Shown: piece by piece, positions 51,501 to 62,939 of the stretch
Position numbering within the stretch: the stretch's first letter is position 1
Layout: each line of letters opens with the position of its first letter
Origin: Beverwykella pulmonaria
Lineage: Eukaryota; Ascomycota; Dothideomycetes; Pleosporales; Melanommataceae
DNA: 64,000 bases
Direction: 5' to 3'
NCBI GenBank assembly: GCA_001599595.1
Contig: BCHH01000013.1
Span: 887,463-951,462 of the forward strand
Notes under the pieces: generated by a model
What the model was told of the DNA's origin: nothing
Databases searched by the model: none
Seen by the model: the letters and a program-made list of their open reading frames with translations, nothing else
Position numbers and translations under genes: made by a program

Positions 51501-52436
51501 ATACGACTCTGCCCTTAGAACGGAACACTTTGGGCATTCAAAACGCGCCATGGCAACAGAACTTGAAATGGGACCCGGAGATCAAACCTTTCAGGGGTAT
51601 ATACCGCCTTGGGAATCTCTGAACTCGGACTGTCCGTCCCGGGCAACGGAGACTGTTTCGGAATGTGTATGCAGGCGTTATCTCTGTGAAGTCGAGCCAG
51701 AGATGCCAGATGCCATTATAAATGACTTCGGGTTATTGAACTGGCGAATAGGCAAGGATTCGGTCCACCCTATTCTGACAACGTATCTGGGTAAACTCAT
51801 GGATCAGTATCTCTCTGGTCACCAGGACAAAGTGAAGACTGTTGCAATTCCCACGGATGATATGTGGACGAGTAGCCAGACAGCCGCAATAGGGAAATTG
51901 CTCAAGGATTTCCGACGTTCTCCTCATCGGCATGACAATCCAGTCAACTTCCAAATACACTTTTTCCAGATCGAAGACCATGAATGGGATTTTGCGCGGC
52001 TGAGACGACTCGAAGAAATCTTTTGGTGAGTTGAAATTGTGCTCCGCATCTGAATTATATTGACGTTCGTAGGGGCTTTATATCTATTCGTCACGTAGAT
52101 GAAGCAGCTCTTCCTCTAGGGTTGGGCTTGGTCTCACCTTCGACTTCCTCAACATCCTCTTCATTTCTGGGAACTCTAGTTTGCAGAGAGTGCAACGGCT
52201 CATTCCAAGGAGATTATTGCAAGGGCAACCTTTCAAGACAAAGGAGGCTGATGCATAAGGAGCAGAATCACCGACATCTCTCACATCATTGCTGCTTGTG
52301 TGGATTCAAGTTCGAAAGGAAGGTCGGTAGACGGCCTTTCAAAGTATCCAAGTACAAAAACTGGATGTTTCGCACCAGGTACCTGGGTCAATGGTTGCCA
52401 TACCTCGACCTCGCAGTAAATGCCCGATCTGCTTGA
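48506..52436 (+). CDS. Zinc-finger-like / protein kinase fusion protein
   Basis: Seven predicted exons (48506-48625, 48714-49411, 49452-49557, 49676-50500, 50550-51033, 51089-52025, 52073-52436) give 1177 residues. The N-terminal ~300 residues are unrecognised. Cys/His-rich segments at ~315-410 (CTLECGRQC .. HDLARH, CTRCGD, DHMRQAHPGW, CGFCDQG .. HLAMHF) resemble degenerate fungal C2H2 fingers. An acidic Asp/Glu run and a Pro/Gly linker follow. A kinase domain shows a Gly-rich loop (KGGTASIYKV), Lys590 in VLAVK, HFDLKPANIL (Asp701), DFG (Asp718) and SAPELCG, so it should be catalytically competent. The C-terminal region has a second Cys-rich segment (LVCRECNGSF .. HHCCLCGFKFERK). The junction between exons 3 and 4 is the weakest (a GTAGCT donor). 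The gene ends ~400 bp before the transposon island. Confidence 0.75.
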
Positions 52437-52853
52437 CTCTGCCAGTAGATCGTGCCTCCTATTGCATCCGGGGTGAGTTTTGGCAGTTCCGATTTGCCGA
52501 ACTTTATGCTTTCACACTCTTTATAGTATTTTAAGATTCCTGCCTATTACCCTATTGGACTAAGAGACTTTTGAGAGCAGCACAAGCTTGTACAGCACAA
52601 AGCCAGCAAGTCGGAATTTAACAAAACTTACCCCAGATACAATGCCATAGTATTTCTGATGCTTTATTATCACGGTATATCACGTGAATATCACGTGCAC
52701 CACATGATCTTGGATATCACGTGCACTGTGCGCTTAGTCACATGTCTCGATTAGTCATGGCTAGATATATATGCTCGTTGATTTCCATAGCTTCTAAATC
52801 AACTCAGTCCCTGATTTATCTCGTCCATATTACGTGACCGCGCACTGCGATAG
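52437..52853. other. Junction of gene space and transposon island, probable copia 5' LTR
   Basis: AT-rich sequence contains three CACGTG sites (52681, 52692, 52718) and a TATA-like run (about 52766-52772) upstream of a primer-binding-like site. I could not fix the LTR ends because the 3' copy is not in the window. Confidence 0.45.
52681..52723. promoter_or_regulatory. CACGTG cluster in probable copia LTR
   Basis: Three CACGTG palindromes, mostly in a TATCACGTG context, lie within 43 bp. CACGTG is the E-box core bound by bHLH factors. A regulatory role is inference. Confidence 0.4.
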
Positions 52854-52864
52854 TTATGAGCCCA
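52853..52864 (+). other. Putative half-tRNA(iMet) primer-binding site of the copia element
   Basis: The sequence GTTATGAGCCCA is complementary to the anticodon stem-loop of initiator tRNA-Met (with CAT anticodon). Several copia elements prime from a cleaved iMet tRNA in this way. It lies ~85 bp before the Gag start codon. Confidence 0.5.
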
Positions 52865-52947
52865 GATACCCGATTCCACTCGCGCTAGAATCTCCTTTGA
52901 CAACCAACTGCAGTTCACCTTAATCCCTTACCTTCTACACTCTTACA

Positions 52948-55900
52948 ATGGCTTCAATCAACGCCCAGAGAGTTACTAAATTGCTAGTTATTCTCAACAA
53001 GCCAGAAGACTAGATATTGTGGCTCTTCTAATACGAGGATCTTGCCACCGCTGCAGACGTCTAGACACACTGCGATCCCTCTAAACCACACGTTCTACTT
53101 AGAAAAGCCCTAGAATAACTAGCTTGACCTTCTGCAGCAGCAACACCTGCGGCTATTAAGCTATACAGCTATAATTAATCTAACTAGGAACACAACTACA
53201 AGATCTAGAAGTAGAAGGAGGAATTGCTCAAAGCTATCCACACTAATATTCCTACAACAATTTACAAGAACTACATTCCTCTAATTAAGAATTAACACAC
53301 TGTGTGGGGACGACTTAATACTCTCTTTAAGCACCTTGCTCCCTCTAACCTGACGCGCAAACATAAGCTACGCTAATAGTAGGAGGACGTACAAAACCCT
53401 TAACAATCACACAACTAGAACCTAGAGTTATAGCTTAACAACTAGCTCTGTATTACAGACCTTATAACATTACTTAAAATGCTAGAGATGGCTAAGGGAC
53501 AGCTAAACAAGCACTTCCTTAATGCTATTATAGGCATTAATGAATTATAGGCCACGCAGAAGCTAGTTCAACTTCTTACAGACTAACAAGACGCTGAGAA
53601 ATCAAAATCTCTGCAGTTAATTAGCACCCTAATTGCTAAATTTAGATAGTTCTAGTAAATTAGGGGAAAGAGAGTATACGCGTCAACTGCGTCAACCTTC
53701 TTAGCTACCCTAGGCATATCTAAAACAGCTACCCTAGGCATATCTAAAACTAATAACAATACAATAAGTTAGGTTGTTAGTAATTATTAACCTACCAACA
53801 AACAGCTGAGCAGACTAAGCAAGGGTCCTAAAAAGCAATAACCCTGCTACTGTGGTATTCCCTATTAGTTTAGCAAATGTCTATACCTTATTGCTTACCT
53901 CTACCCTCTAGGCTAGAAGGAAGACAAAGCTATTGCAGCTAAGTTTGCTAAAGCTTACAAGAATCCAAGAATAAAAGCAAAGTTTGACAGGGCTATTGCA
54001 AGGGTAGAAAGACAACGTCTACAACAATTAGAATCTTATTAATTATGCTAACAAACCTTAGATGCATCTACCTTAGGTTTAACAATCCTATTTAACAATA
54101 GCTTACTAGCACTAGCGTTATTATATACTTACGCTGCATAGGCTACACAGTCTACACAGTCCTTAGACACATTAGCACAGAATTAGGCAATGTTCTTAGC
54201 ACACAACAACAATCTACTAGCCTTTATTAATAGATGGATTATGGATCTAGGCTCAAATATCCACATTACTAACTTAAAGCAACAATAGAGATATACTTAC
54301 ACTTAAGTTGCAAGCCCTACAGAAGTTATCTACGTGGGCTCCTAGCAGATACTAATTGTTAAATATAGCACTGCAGAAATACCTATTAATTCTCTAGATA
54401 GTGTAATTAATATCTGTCTTACAGAAGTTGCCTATATACCTACATTCTTTGCTAATATTCTTGGTCTCTCACAATGCAGATTACTTAACCTCTACTTTAA
54501 CTTAGGAAGCAACATAATCTACTGTACAACAATTAATTAGCCTATTACCCTTCTTAATTACACTAATAGACACTAGCTAATTAACGCACAACTAGGAATT
54601 AAACTAAATGCCAAGCAGCACAAGGCTATGGCTGCACTTTGGACTTATTGCCTATTAAATAATCTAAAGCCAGATCTTAAGGTTACTCCTCTTAAAGCTT
54701 ACTATATCTACGCTTACCTAGGGCCTAGAACTATTGCTTATCTTTAGAACGCAGTCTAGGGTCTACGTCTCCTAGATAGAGATCCTGCACTAGCTTAGAC
54801 TGAGTGCGAAGACTGCATTAAGACTAAGATAAATAAAATTATCTCCTGCTGTCTGCTAGAAGCACAAGCCACTAGGCCCTTTAAGTAGATTGTAATAGAC
54901 ATTATCTATCTCCTACCTACAGGCAAGCAATGCTACAACAGAGATAGATACCTAATTTACGCTGTCTGCCAATACTCTAAGTGGCACAAGGGCGAAACAC
55001 TACAGCACAAGGACAGGCACTGTGTTGTACTAGCCATCTATTGGATTATTGAAAAGATCTAGCGCTAGTTTGGATACAAGTACGTTGTTATTATGCTCTG
55101 CTTAGATGATAACTAAGCATACACTAACAAAATGTAAGATGCTCTATAAGCAGTTAGTCTTAAAGTAGAGATTACTGCTCTTAACACACAGCACCCTAAA
55201 GGACTCTAAGAAGCGGCTGGGAAGACTATTATAGCACGCACTTGGGCGCTCTGGATAGCTGCTAATATCCTAGAGAAGCTTGTTAACAAGCTCTTAATAA
55301 CAGCTATACAGCTGCTCAACACAACTCTAGTTAAATTACTAGGCTAGCGCACTCTGCATGAGATTGTCCACAACTAGAAGCCTACAGTATCTTATTATCA
55401 ACTAATTGGCTGTCGCGCCTACGCGCTTAAGAAGGGTACTCACACCCTGGCAACTGCAGATAAAACCTTATCCTAAGTCCACATTAGCTATCTTATAGGG
55501 TATGACTTATCTAACATTTTCTGCATATAGATACTAGCCATATTGCGACTTATTTGAACCTAAGACGTCATCTTTAATTCTAAAATTACATAGAATAATA
55601 ATATAGAGAACAACCTTAAGGCTCCTCTAGTCTCTAAAGTCAACATTAAGGTTCTTGACCTTACCTAGCCTGTGTACAACGTTACTGCAGAGGATCTATA
55701 CAGCCCTGCGCAGCATGACTGTCACCTTGAGGAAGCTAAAGCCTTAGCCTTAGCCTCTATAGAGCATCCTGCTACACCACTAGCACAATCCTTAAAGGCT
55801 CCAGAAGATCAACAGTTGCCTACACCAGACAATTCACTTCTCAATAGCAGCGCTCCGTCATCACCTCGATCACCATCACCTTAGGCTGACTCAGTTAACA

Positions 55901-56291
55901 AACAACAGCCTCGCGAACAACAGCCTCTCGATCAACAGCCTCGCGATCAACAGCCTCGCAACCAACGCCCACGCGATCCTCGGCACAATACAGCCCCACG
56001 AGCGGCTGAGATCTCTGGTAACAAACAGGGTAACTTTATACTAAATACACGCACCTAAAGCGGCAGGACACATCTAGCTCCTTATACAGGAAAGCAGCGT
56101 GGCCGTGGCAGAGGACCTGGTCCACCACCACCTGGAGCACACTTTGCATACTTCGGGACCTTTGCAATGCTACATCAACTTAAGGCTGCTGCAAATCCTA
56201 CTATCCCGAGCACCTTATCCAAGAGGATACATCAATCTCAATTGCCCCCACTGCTGAAACGCGTCAAGGACCTAAATCAACACCTACTTGG
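52948..56291 (+). mobile_element. Ty1/copia retrotransposon, mutated and truncated before reverse transcriptase
   Basis: One + strand frame from the ATG at 52948 can be followed for kilobases with many in-frame TAG and TAA but almost no TGA stops. A CYCG/..FSKC zinc-knuckle-like motif lies near 53840. The copia aspartic protease context (WIMDLGSN) lies near 54228. Integrase-type text follows (an HxxC region and CEDCIKTK near 54810, IDIIYLLPTG near 54900). Less mutated sequence (55670-56290) holds a Ser/Pro/Gln-rich linker. The element is cut at 56291 by the LTR of a gypsy element before any reverse transcriptase motif, so the rest would lie beyond that insertion. It is not functional. Confidence 0.85.
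55903..55977 (+). repeat. 15-bp tandem repeat, five copies, in the copia linker
   Basis: Five units of a CAACAGCCTCGCGAT-like sequence start at 55903, 55918, 55933, 55948 and 55963 and code for QQPRD-like units. CpG sites are retained, unlike the flanking mutated sequence. Confidence 0.85.
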
Positions 56292-56530
56292 TGTGAGGGT
56301 TTTCGTATGTAGGAAGCTTGAATGTAGGTGTACGATTGTATTGAGACGAATCCTTGAGGATGACTCAGGATCGTCGAGAAGACTATATACTCCTGCGCGG
56401 TCACGTGATCTCTGATCACGTGATCCCAATCCAAGTCACGTGATCCTCTGGAGAACCCGTGACTGGCCTGTGGCTGGCCCGTGGCCTGCCTAAGGGCCTT
56501 CTGGGGCTAACAATGTATAATATTGTTACA
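56292..56530 (-). repeat. 3' LTR of gypsy element A
   Basis: The block is bounded by TGTGAGGG and ATTGTTACA on the + strand (TGT..ACA ends). On the minus strand it starts TGTAACA directly after a purine tract. It contains a TATATA (about 56382-56388) and three CACGTG sites (56402, 56417, 56437). A target duplication partner for the left flank CTTGG could not be sought because the other end is not in the window. Confidence 0.7.
56402..56442. promoter_or_regulatory. CACGTG cluster in element A LTR
   Basis: Three TCACGTGATC-like palindromes lie in 41 bp, similar in spacing and context to those in the copia LTR region. Transcription factor binding is inference. Confidence 0.4.
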
Positions 56531-56551
56531 TTACCCCCCCTTTTCTTTTAG
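56531..56551 (-). other. Polypurine tract of element A
   Basis: On the minus strand the sequence is AAAAGAAAAGGGGGGGTAA, immediately 5' of the LTR end TGTAACA. This is the position and composition of a plus-strand primer and fixes the element's orientation as minus. Confidence 0.7.
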
Positions 56552-56934
56552 GAGTTGTCCTAACTCCTATAACAAGTAGGCCATAGCGCGTGCGCGTGGG
56601 TACTACAGGTTACTCCCCCTTAAACCTACTATATAGTTTATATTAACCCTATAGGGTAACAATTTTGAGCGTCTAACTCCTTAGTTAGTTGCTCTTAATG
56701 TGGTTCTGCGTGCAGAACTAGGCATTAGTTGTTTACTGCCTATAGGTGGCAACTATCTAAGTTATACTTAGGCCTAAACTAGCAGTAGGGAGGAGGTAAA
56801 TTTTGTGGTGAAAGTGCGCGTCACAAGGGTATATAAGGGTTACTTCCCTATCTTTTACTACTCTCGCCTTGACTCCACACTTTAAATATCTGTTAACTTG
56901 TTAATTATAGTCCTGTTACTTAAAGAGACTTCCA

Positions 56935-58250
56935 ATGCAGCTATTCTACCTACTATGCTTAGGTTGCTAGCTTACTTAGAGCCTTAACCTCTACTAGTTT
57001 AGGAGTAGTGTTAGCCCTGTGTTAACCTATTTACTAGCACTACTAAGGCGGCTTCTAAGGCAAAGGGCACCAAACTTATTATCCTAGTACAGACCTGTGG
57101 CCTGCCTAGCCTCTAAGCGTGTGCTAATTTGTTTAGTAGCCTTCCTTTACTCCTGCCTTACAGGTCAACCTTGTTGCTGCAGCTGCTTAGATGTGTAAGC
57201 ACAGCAACTCCTTCTCCTTATGTACAAGGTGTACTGTCTTAGCCACTAGCAAGTGTCTTCCTGTAAGTCCTTTCTTCTCTTTTATGTATAATTGCAAGCT
57301 GTTCCCTTCTAACTAAGGGTTGTAGCTAGGCGCTTTATGGCGTTGTGCCTTTAACGTCCTTACCTTTTTTATTAACTGTGCCCTGCGCAAGGAGAAGAGG
57401 TGGCTAATAGCTAGCTAGTCTGTGCTTGAGGATAATGCTTTGCGCACTCCTAGGTTAGATAGTAACACAGACGCTGCTTAGTTTAATGTTTCTAAGTACG
57501 CTACTTCTCTCTAAGCCACCTACTATAGCTACACTACCTTTGTAAAGTGCTTAGCTAATGCTGTAAAACAGTCTGTTAAGGATTAGTATAAGGCGCAGGA
57601 GGTTTCTGTAGATTAGAACTAGGAGCAATACAAGGTATAGTTCTAGGCCTAATCTAGCCTTAAGGCAGCAGCTAACTATTACTTAAATAGGGCTTAGTTC
57701 CCAAGGTTTATGTTTACTGTTAAATACTACAGTGGACAATGCGCTTAAGCGCTACTTTAGGCCTTAAGGCTAGATAAGCAATTAGGAGAAGCAGTACTAT
57801 TAGTATAGATCTAATGTACCCAATCTATCTTCTCTGTACTCCCCCTTACACCCTCTTTCTTACAAGAAGCCCTATACTGCGCAACCCTCCCCTTTAGCAA
57901 CTTATAGGAGGAGACACAGTAGCAATATTAGTAGTGTGCCTTTGCCTTAGGATGGTATTTCTAGTAAGGATCTTATAGATAATAGTTTATACAGCAGTTT
58001 TAGGCCTAGGGCTTATAATACCTGCTAAGGTATATTGCTTCTTTCTAGGGTCTAAGCTTAGCCTAGATGCTAACTGTAACCTCTCTAGGGCTTATGTAGC
58101 TTTAACTTTTAATGCTTATAGGCTATGTAGGGTTTTTAGCTAAACTTATAGTTTAGTTTACCCTCCTCCTCTTTTTTTAGGTTGATGCCTACACTCCTGT
58201 GCTGCCTTAGGTAATTTCTATGTTGTTACTTATAAGTAATCTGTCCTTAG
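56935..58250 (+). pseudogene. Antisense Cys-rich ORF of element A (degenerate)
   Basis: On the strand opposite to pol, downstream of a TATA-like TATATAAGG (56830), a + frame from about 57165 to at least 57800 carries only TAG/TAA stops. It encodes a Cys-rich start (MCKHSNSFSLCTRC .. KC .. YNCKLF) followed by helix-like text (ATYYSYTTFVKCLANAVKQS; SLKAAANYYLNRA). The start codon and frame before 57165 are uncertain; 56935 is one candidate ATG. It converges with pol. By position it equals the ORF at the start of element B. Function unknown; zinc binding is inference. Confidence 0.45.
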
Positions 58251-58299
58251 CCTAAGACGTGTCTAGGGCTGTAGTCTTAGGGGCAGTCTTGCGCTTTCT

Positions 58300-61200
58300 C
58301 CTTATTAAGGATTAAGGTCCTGTAGCCTAATACTTATCTAAGATTTTAGCACAGTTGTCTAAGTTAGCTTCTAGTTCCTATGTAGAGAACTTAGTAGGCC
58401 ACCCTATCTATTTAACTTAGAACATGCAGCGTCCTACTACACTTTTGTAGCCTAGTATACCTTCTACTTCCTACCTCTTACTCTTAATTTTAGGGTGCTT
58501 AATAGGGCCTAGTGTAAATCCCCTATCTGCTTGCAGAGGGTGCTATAGCTTAAGTAGGGAGATGTAGAAAACTAGGTGTACCCTTGCTATTAACGCCAGG
58601 AGTTCTAGCTTGTAGGCCATTTTCCTAATTTTCTTAACTATCTAGAAGGGGCCTAGGTAGCAGGCGTTAAACTTCTTAGATAGACGCTTAGTCTTAATGT
58701 TTTTAGCGCGTAGGATAACTTTGTCGCCCTTATTAAAGTGTTAGGGGGTTTCCCCTAGTTTGCTGTCTCCTCTTTTAGCATTGTACTAAACTTGCTAGTG
58801 TCTTTAAGCTTTAACTAGCAAGTGTCTTACTATCTCCTAGTGCTCTCTCTAGCAGCTTAAGTGCGCTTGCGCCTAGTGCTGTAGCTCTTTGCTTTCCCCC
58901 TTAGGGTTCCACAGCTCCTTTTTTAGCTATAACTAGTAGTTGTTAGCACTAATGCTATCCTAGCCTTTTAGCTAGATCCTATATCCTAATTAGATGGGGG
59001 ATACTCCTATTAAGGCGTGCCTCTTAGAGTTGTATGCATACTCTGCGTACAGTAATAGCTCACACTAGTTATCCTACTAGTAGTTTATGTACATGCGTAA
59101 GAACAACTCCATTTCCTAATTTTAACGCTCTGTTTAGCCATTAGTTTGTAGGTGAAACACAGTACTAAAGTAGTAATTAACCTTTAGATAGTAGCAGAGA
59201 TCTGACCAGAACTAGCTTATAAACACAGTTCCTTAGTTAGTAATAATTGTGCTAGGAGCGTCCACCTTTAAAAAGCATTTGCTTATAATCAAGTTAGCTA
59301 GCTTCTAGGCTATAATTATTTTGCGTACAGGTAGGTACTAGGCGTACTTTATAAAGCAATTAACTAGGACTAGTATTGCATTATACATTTCTCTAGCAGA
59401 ATCCTTAGACTCTAGGAGGTTAGTTACAAAATCTATAGTGTAGTGTTTCTATAGTTAGGAGGCTAGTTTAATTAACTTAAGCAGTCCCTAAGGCTTATGC
59501 CTACAGATTTTGTACAGCTAGCATGTTAGGCAATTGTGGATATATTCCTTGACACACTTAGTAACGCCTAGCTAGTAGTATTTCTGTTGAAGTAGTTTGC
59601 AGGTCTTCTTAATCCTGTAATGTCCCCCTAGGAGATTATTATAGTTCCTCTTAAGGATTGAACTGCGCAGATTTTCTTCTTGTAGCACCTATACTTTGCT
59701 ATTTCTGCAAAGGAGTCCCCTAGAGTTAAGTATCTAGTAGTCCCCCTTGGGCGCCTTGCCTATTAACAATATCTCCACCTGCTCCTTGTAGAGGGGATAA
59801 GCTACATCTATACTCTGCACTAGCTAGACGTAGTCTTCAAGACATTCTAGGATTTCCAGAGCAAAGGCGTTTTTTGTGACGGTGCTGCTCGGCAGCTCGA
59901 CCACACATCACATGAACACGTGTCTGAGACGATGGTGGCGGGAGCTGAGCGGGACCCCGCACCAGATGCGACGGGGNGGCGCACGCTCAGCTTCACATCG
60001 GCGTGAAGTGTATCAGCCACCATGCCACACTGTCAGGACATGCTTGGTCGGGCCGCGCCCGGACCATACCCTTCTGTATATAGGATCGTTCTCCCTGAGA
60101 ACCTCTTCTCGCTCTATCTTAGTGTACTTGAAATAGAGCCAACTTATCCTTTCATTTGCCTGCGCGCATCCACGATAGTGAAGACCGTGCTCGTCATCAC
60201 ATTTTTAGCTTGCGTAGCTCTAGTTGCAAGCCTTAACAGCACTATTAAACAAGCAACTGCAGGTTGCCAAAAGAAAGCATCTGCTAGGTTAAATTTGTCT
60301 AGGCATCCTCTAAGTAGATTGTTAGTGTCCTATAAATTAGGTGGGTAATTACTAATCAATTACAACGTATCACAGTTTTCTAACAATTTATTAGGGATAT
60401 CTAGATCTAGAAGGTTCAAGTTATTCCTATAGGCAGCCTTCAGTCTCTCCTAATAAGGCTTAGGTAATATCCTGCCCACAGCTAGATTAGGCGTGGGTGC
60501 AGTAGCCCTGGTCACTCTAAGTAACCAGACTTAGAGTTTATTTTAAAGCGTGGGGAGCATCGCACTATGTATAGCTCTAGCTTCCCCTGTTTTAAAGCCT
60601 TTAGCGTAATTAGGGCGTTGTAACAGCCTATCTATAGGATTGCTTTCTCCTAGTTTGTACTTTATCTTAAAGTCAAATTAAGCAAGTTCCTCTGCCTACT
60701 AAGCTTGCTTAGGGGAGAGTTCCTTTGTTGTTATAAACTACTTAAGGTTATTGTAGTCTGTAACCACGCGCGTTGTCGTAGACGCGTGTTTAAGGTAGTG
60801 TCTCCAATACTTAAAGCTCTCCACAATAGCGCAGAGCTCCTTGTTATAGGTATCCCACCATACCTCTAGTCTGCCAAACTTCCAGCTCTAGAATGCAACT
60901 AGCTTCTAGTGTGCTTTAGAGGCAATATCCAACAATTGCAGTTAGAGGATTATAGCTGCTATTGCAAAATCCAAAGCATCTGTAAGTACTATAATTAGCT
61001 TTTTAGGGCTAAAGTGTTAGAGGACTAGGGCGTCTATAAATCTCTGCTATAGCTTAAGGAAGGCAGCCCTAACTACTTACAGCCAACTCTAGGGCTTGTG
61101 CTAAATAGTAGGCCCTTTTTTTAACTTCCACTTAGCCCTAGGTTAGTCCTAGGTTACAGGTGGGGCAGCTGCAGCTGCTATGTGCTTATTTATTAGTTAC

Positions 61201-62935
61201 ACTATTTTAGAGTAGTTGTGGATAAATTAGCAGTAGAAGTTAGCAAAGCCTAAGAATACTTAGACGTTACAATAGCCTTCTAGCTTAGGCTATTCTTAAA
61301 TAGTCTTAACCTATACTAGATCTATTACTACGCCTTTAGGGGTTACAATAAACCCTAAGAATTTAACTTCCTTAGTTTTAAAGGTGCATTTTGAGGCTTT
61401 AGCATATAGCCCCCACTTATCTAGTTACTCTAGGACTTCTAGCACATACCTCTTATGTTCCTCTTTATTATTAGAATAGATAAGGATGTTGTTGAGGTAC
61501 ACTACACAAGTACAGTCTAATAGACCCCCTAGTGCTTAGTGTATATAGGACTAGAAGGTGGCTAGGGCATTAGCTAACCTAAAGGGCATAACAAGGTATT
61601 TAAAGTGGCTGTAGCGAGTTTTAAATGCTGTCTTCTATTCATCACCTTTCTTTATCTGCAAGTAGTAATAGGCGTTGCGTAGATTAAGTTTGGAGAACAC
61701 CTTGGCTCCTGCAAACTAGTCTAGCATCTTACTAACAAGGGGTATTAGGTATTAATTCTTAATTATTACTCTATTTAATCCCTAGTAGTTAACACACAAT
61801 CTTATTATACTATTAGATTTAGGGACAAAGAGGATAGGGGCTCTAGCAGGTAATTTGCTAGGCTAGATCTACCCCTTCTCTTGCGCTAAGTTAAGATACA
61901 TCTAGAGTATTTCCAATTCTTTCTAGGAGAGGTTGTAGATTAGGAGGTTAGGAACTGTCTTCCTGTCCTCTACATTAATTACGTGGTTATATTTAAAGTT
62001 TAGGGGCAATGTCCCTGCTCTCTAGCTGCTAAAGCATTACTTTATAGGCAGGACAAAGTTAGGTAGTCCTATAAGGTCTAGATCTCCTACTTTGTTATCC
62101 TACTTAAGGTTAGGCACTAGAGCATACTTAGGTAGGGCTTAGGTTATGCTCTTAGGCAGCCCAGCTCTTTTAGGAGGTTGCTTATAGATGTAGGCAATTG
62201 TGTGTTAAACTGCTACCTTAGGGAGCTACTATAGATTAGGAGAGCTAGCCACACACACCTAGAGGTGTTAAAGCAGCTCTAAAAGATAGTTCTTAAGCTA
62301 ATATTTTGCAGGGGGTGCTTCTAGGTCATCTAGGTTTACATTACCTCTACCTAGCGCACTAATTGTGTCCAAGTTAGGGGTAGTAATTATTTCTAACAGT
62401 TGTTGTTAATTAATTAGGCCCTGCGTGAGGGGTTAGATGCAGAAATCTTGAGGGAAAAGGGCGTACACCTAGTTATAGGGTAAGCTGTTATCTAGAAGGT
62501 TGTAAGGCTTAACTATGCTAATGTAGGCGTTGTCCTCTGTAGGTTCCTACTATTTAAAGTCCCCTATAGAGAACTAAATCTTTAGGTTAGCCTTGTAAAG
62601 CTAGGGGTATCCTAATATTAGGTTGTAGCCTAAGAAATCTGTGGCCTAGAAGGTTTAGGCTAGAGTAGTTTAAGTAAGGCTGTTCTTGTCAGCCACTTAC
62701 GTAGTTAGCTTATAAGCTAAGTGCAACTGTAGTTAGTAATTATTTAGAAAGGCTGCTTAAGGTTTCTTGTAGTGCAATACTGCATTAAGTTTTAGCTTTG
62801 TAGCTAGTTTAAAGGTAACAAGATTAATCTCTGCACTACTATTGTATAGGGCCTTAACTATAGTCTCTACCCCCTTATCTAATACTAAGGTAACAGTGAC
62901 AGCAATACATAACCTCTTCCTGCGCTCTGTTCACC
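58300..62935 (-). pseudogene. Degenerate gypsy pol polyprotein with C-terminal chromodomain (element A)
   Basis: The frame can be followed on the minus strand through protease, reverse transcriptase, RNase H, integrase and chromodomain despite dozens of in-frame stops. Catalytic Asp residues of protease and RT read as Asn, consistent with G to A change. The chromodomain is recognisable by its VEGILGYKS and TWELEANLDNCAKIL-like text once stops are ignored. No functional product is possible. Confidence 0.8.
59875..60201. mobile_element. 327-bp GC-rich solo LTR with TTTTT target duplication
   Basis: The block begins TGTGACGGTGC and ends CGTCATCACA (TGTGA..TCACA termini). It is flanked by TTTTT at 59870-59874 and 60202-60206, a 5-bp target-site duplication. 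It is GC-rich, keeps many CpG sites, and has a TATA-like run (about 60076-60082). It sits inside element A pol between the integrase and RNase H regions. One ambiguous base (N) is at 59977. The missing internal region suggests LTR-LTR recombination after insertion. Confidence 0.85.
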
Positions 62936-62939
62936 CTAG

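Larger units (their letters stand above)
56531..62939 (-). mobile_element. Ty3/gypsy chromovirus element A, mutated, interrupted twice
   Basis: Internal region of a minus-strand element. In minus-strand order it holds: protease near 62823-62850 (active-site Asp changed to Asn, NSSAEINLV), reverse transcriptase about 62000-61330 (FSKLNLRNAYYYLQ; YLNNILIYS in place of the YxDD box, 61475-61500), RNase H about 61150-60560, integrase with a zinc-binding region at 59632-59519 and core to ~58600, and a chromodomain at 58490-58310. In-frame stops are mostly TAG. The Gag part is cut off at 62939 by element B, and a solo LTR sits at 59875-60201. A + strand ORF lies between the chromodomain and the polypurine tract. 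Confidence 0.85.

Noticed and set aside
55672..56415. Short + frames as independent genes
   Set aside because: They belong to the less mutated part of the copia element and to the adjoining LTR.
59876..60348. Open frames of 86 and 108 codons in the solo LTR region
   Set aside because: They are explained by the GC-rich unmutated LTR and its flank; they cross the LTR boundary or contain the ambiguous base.
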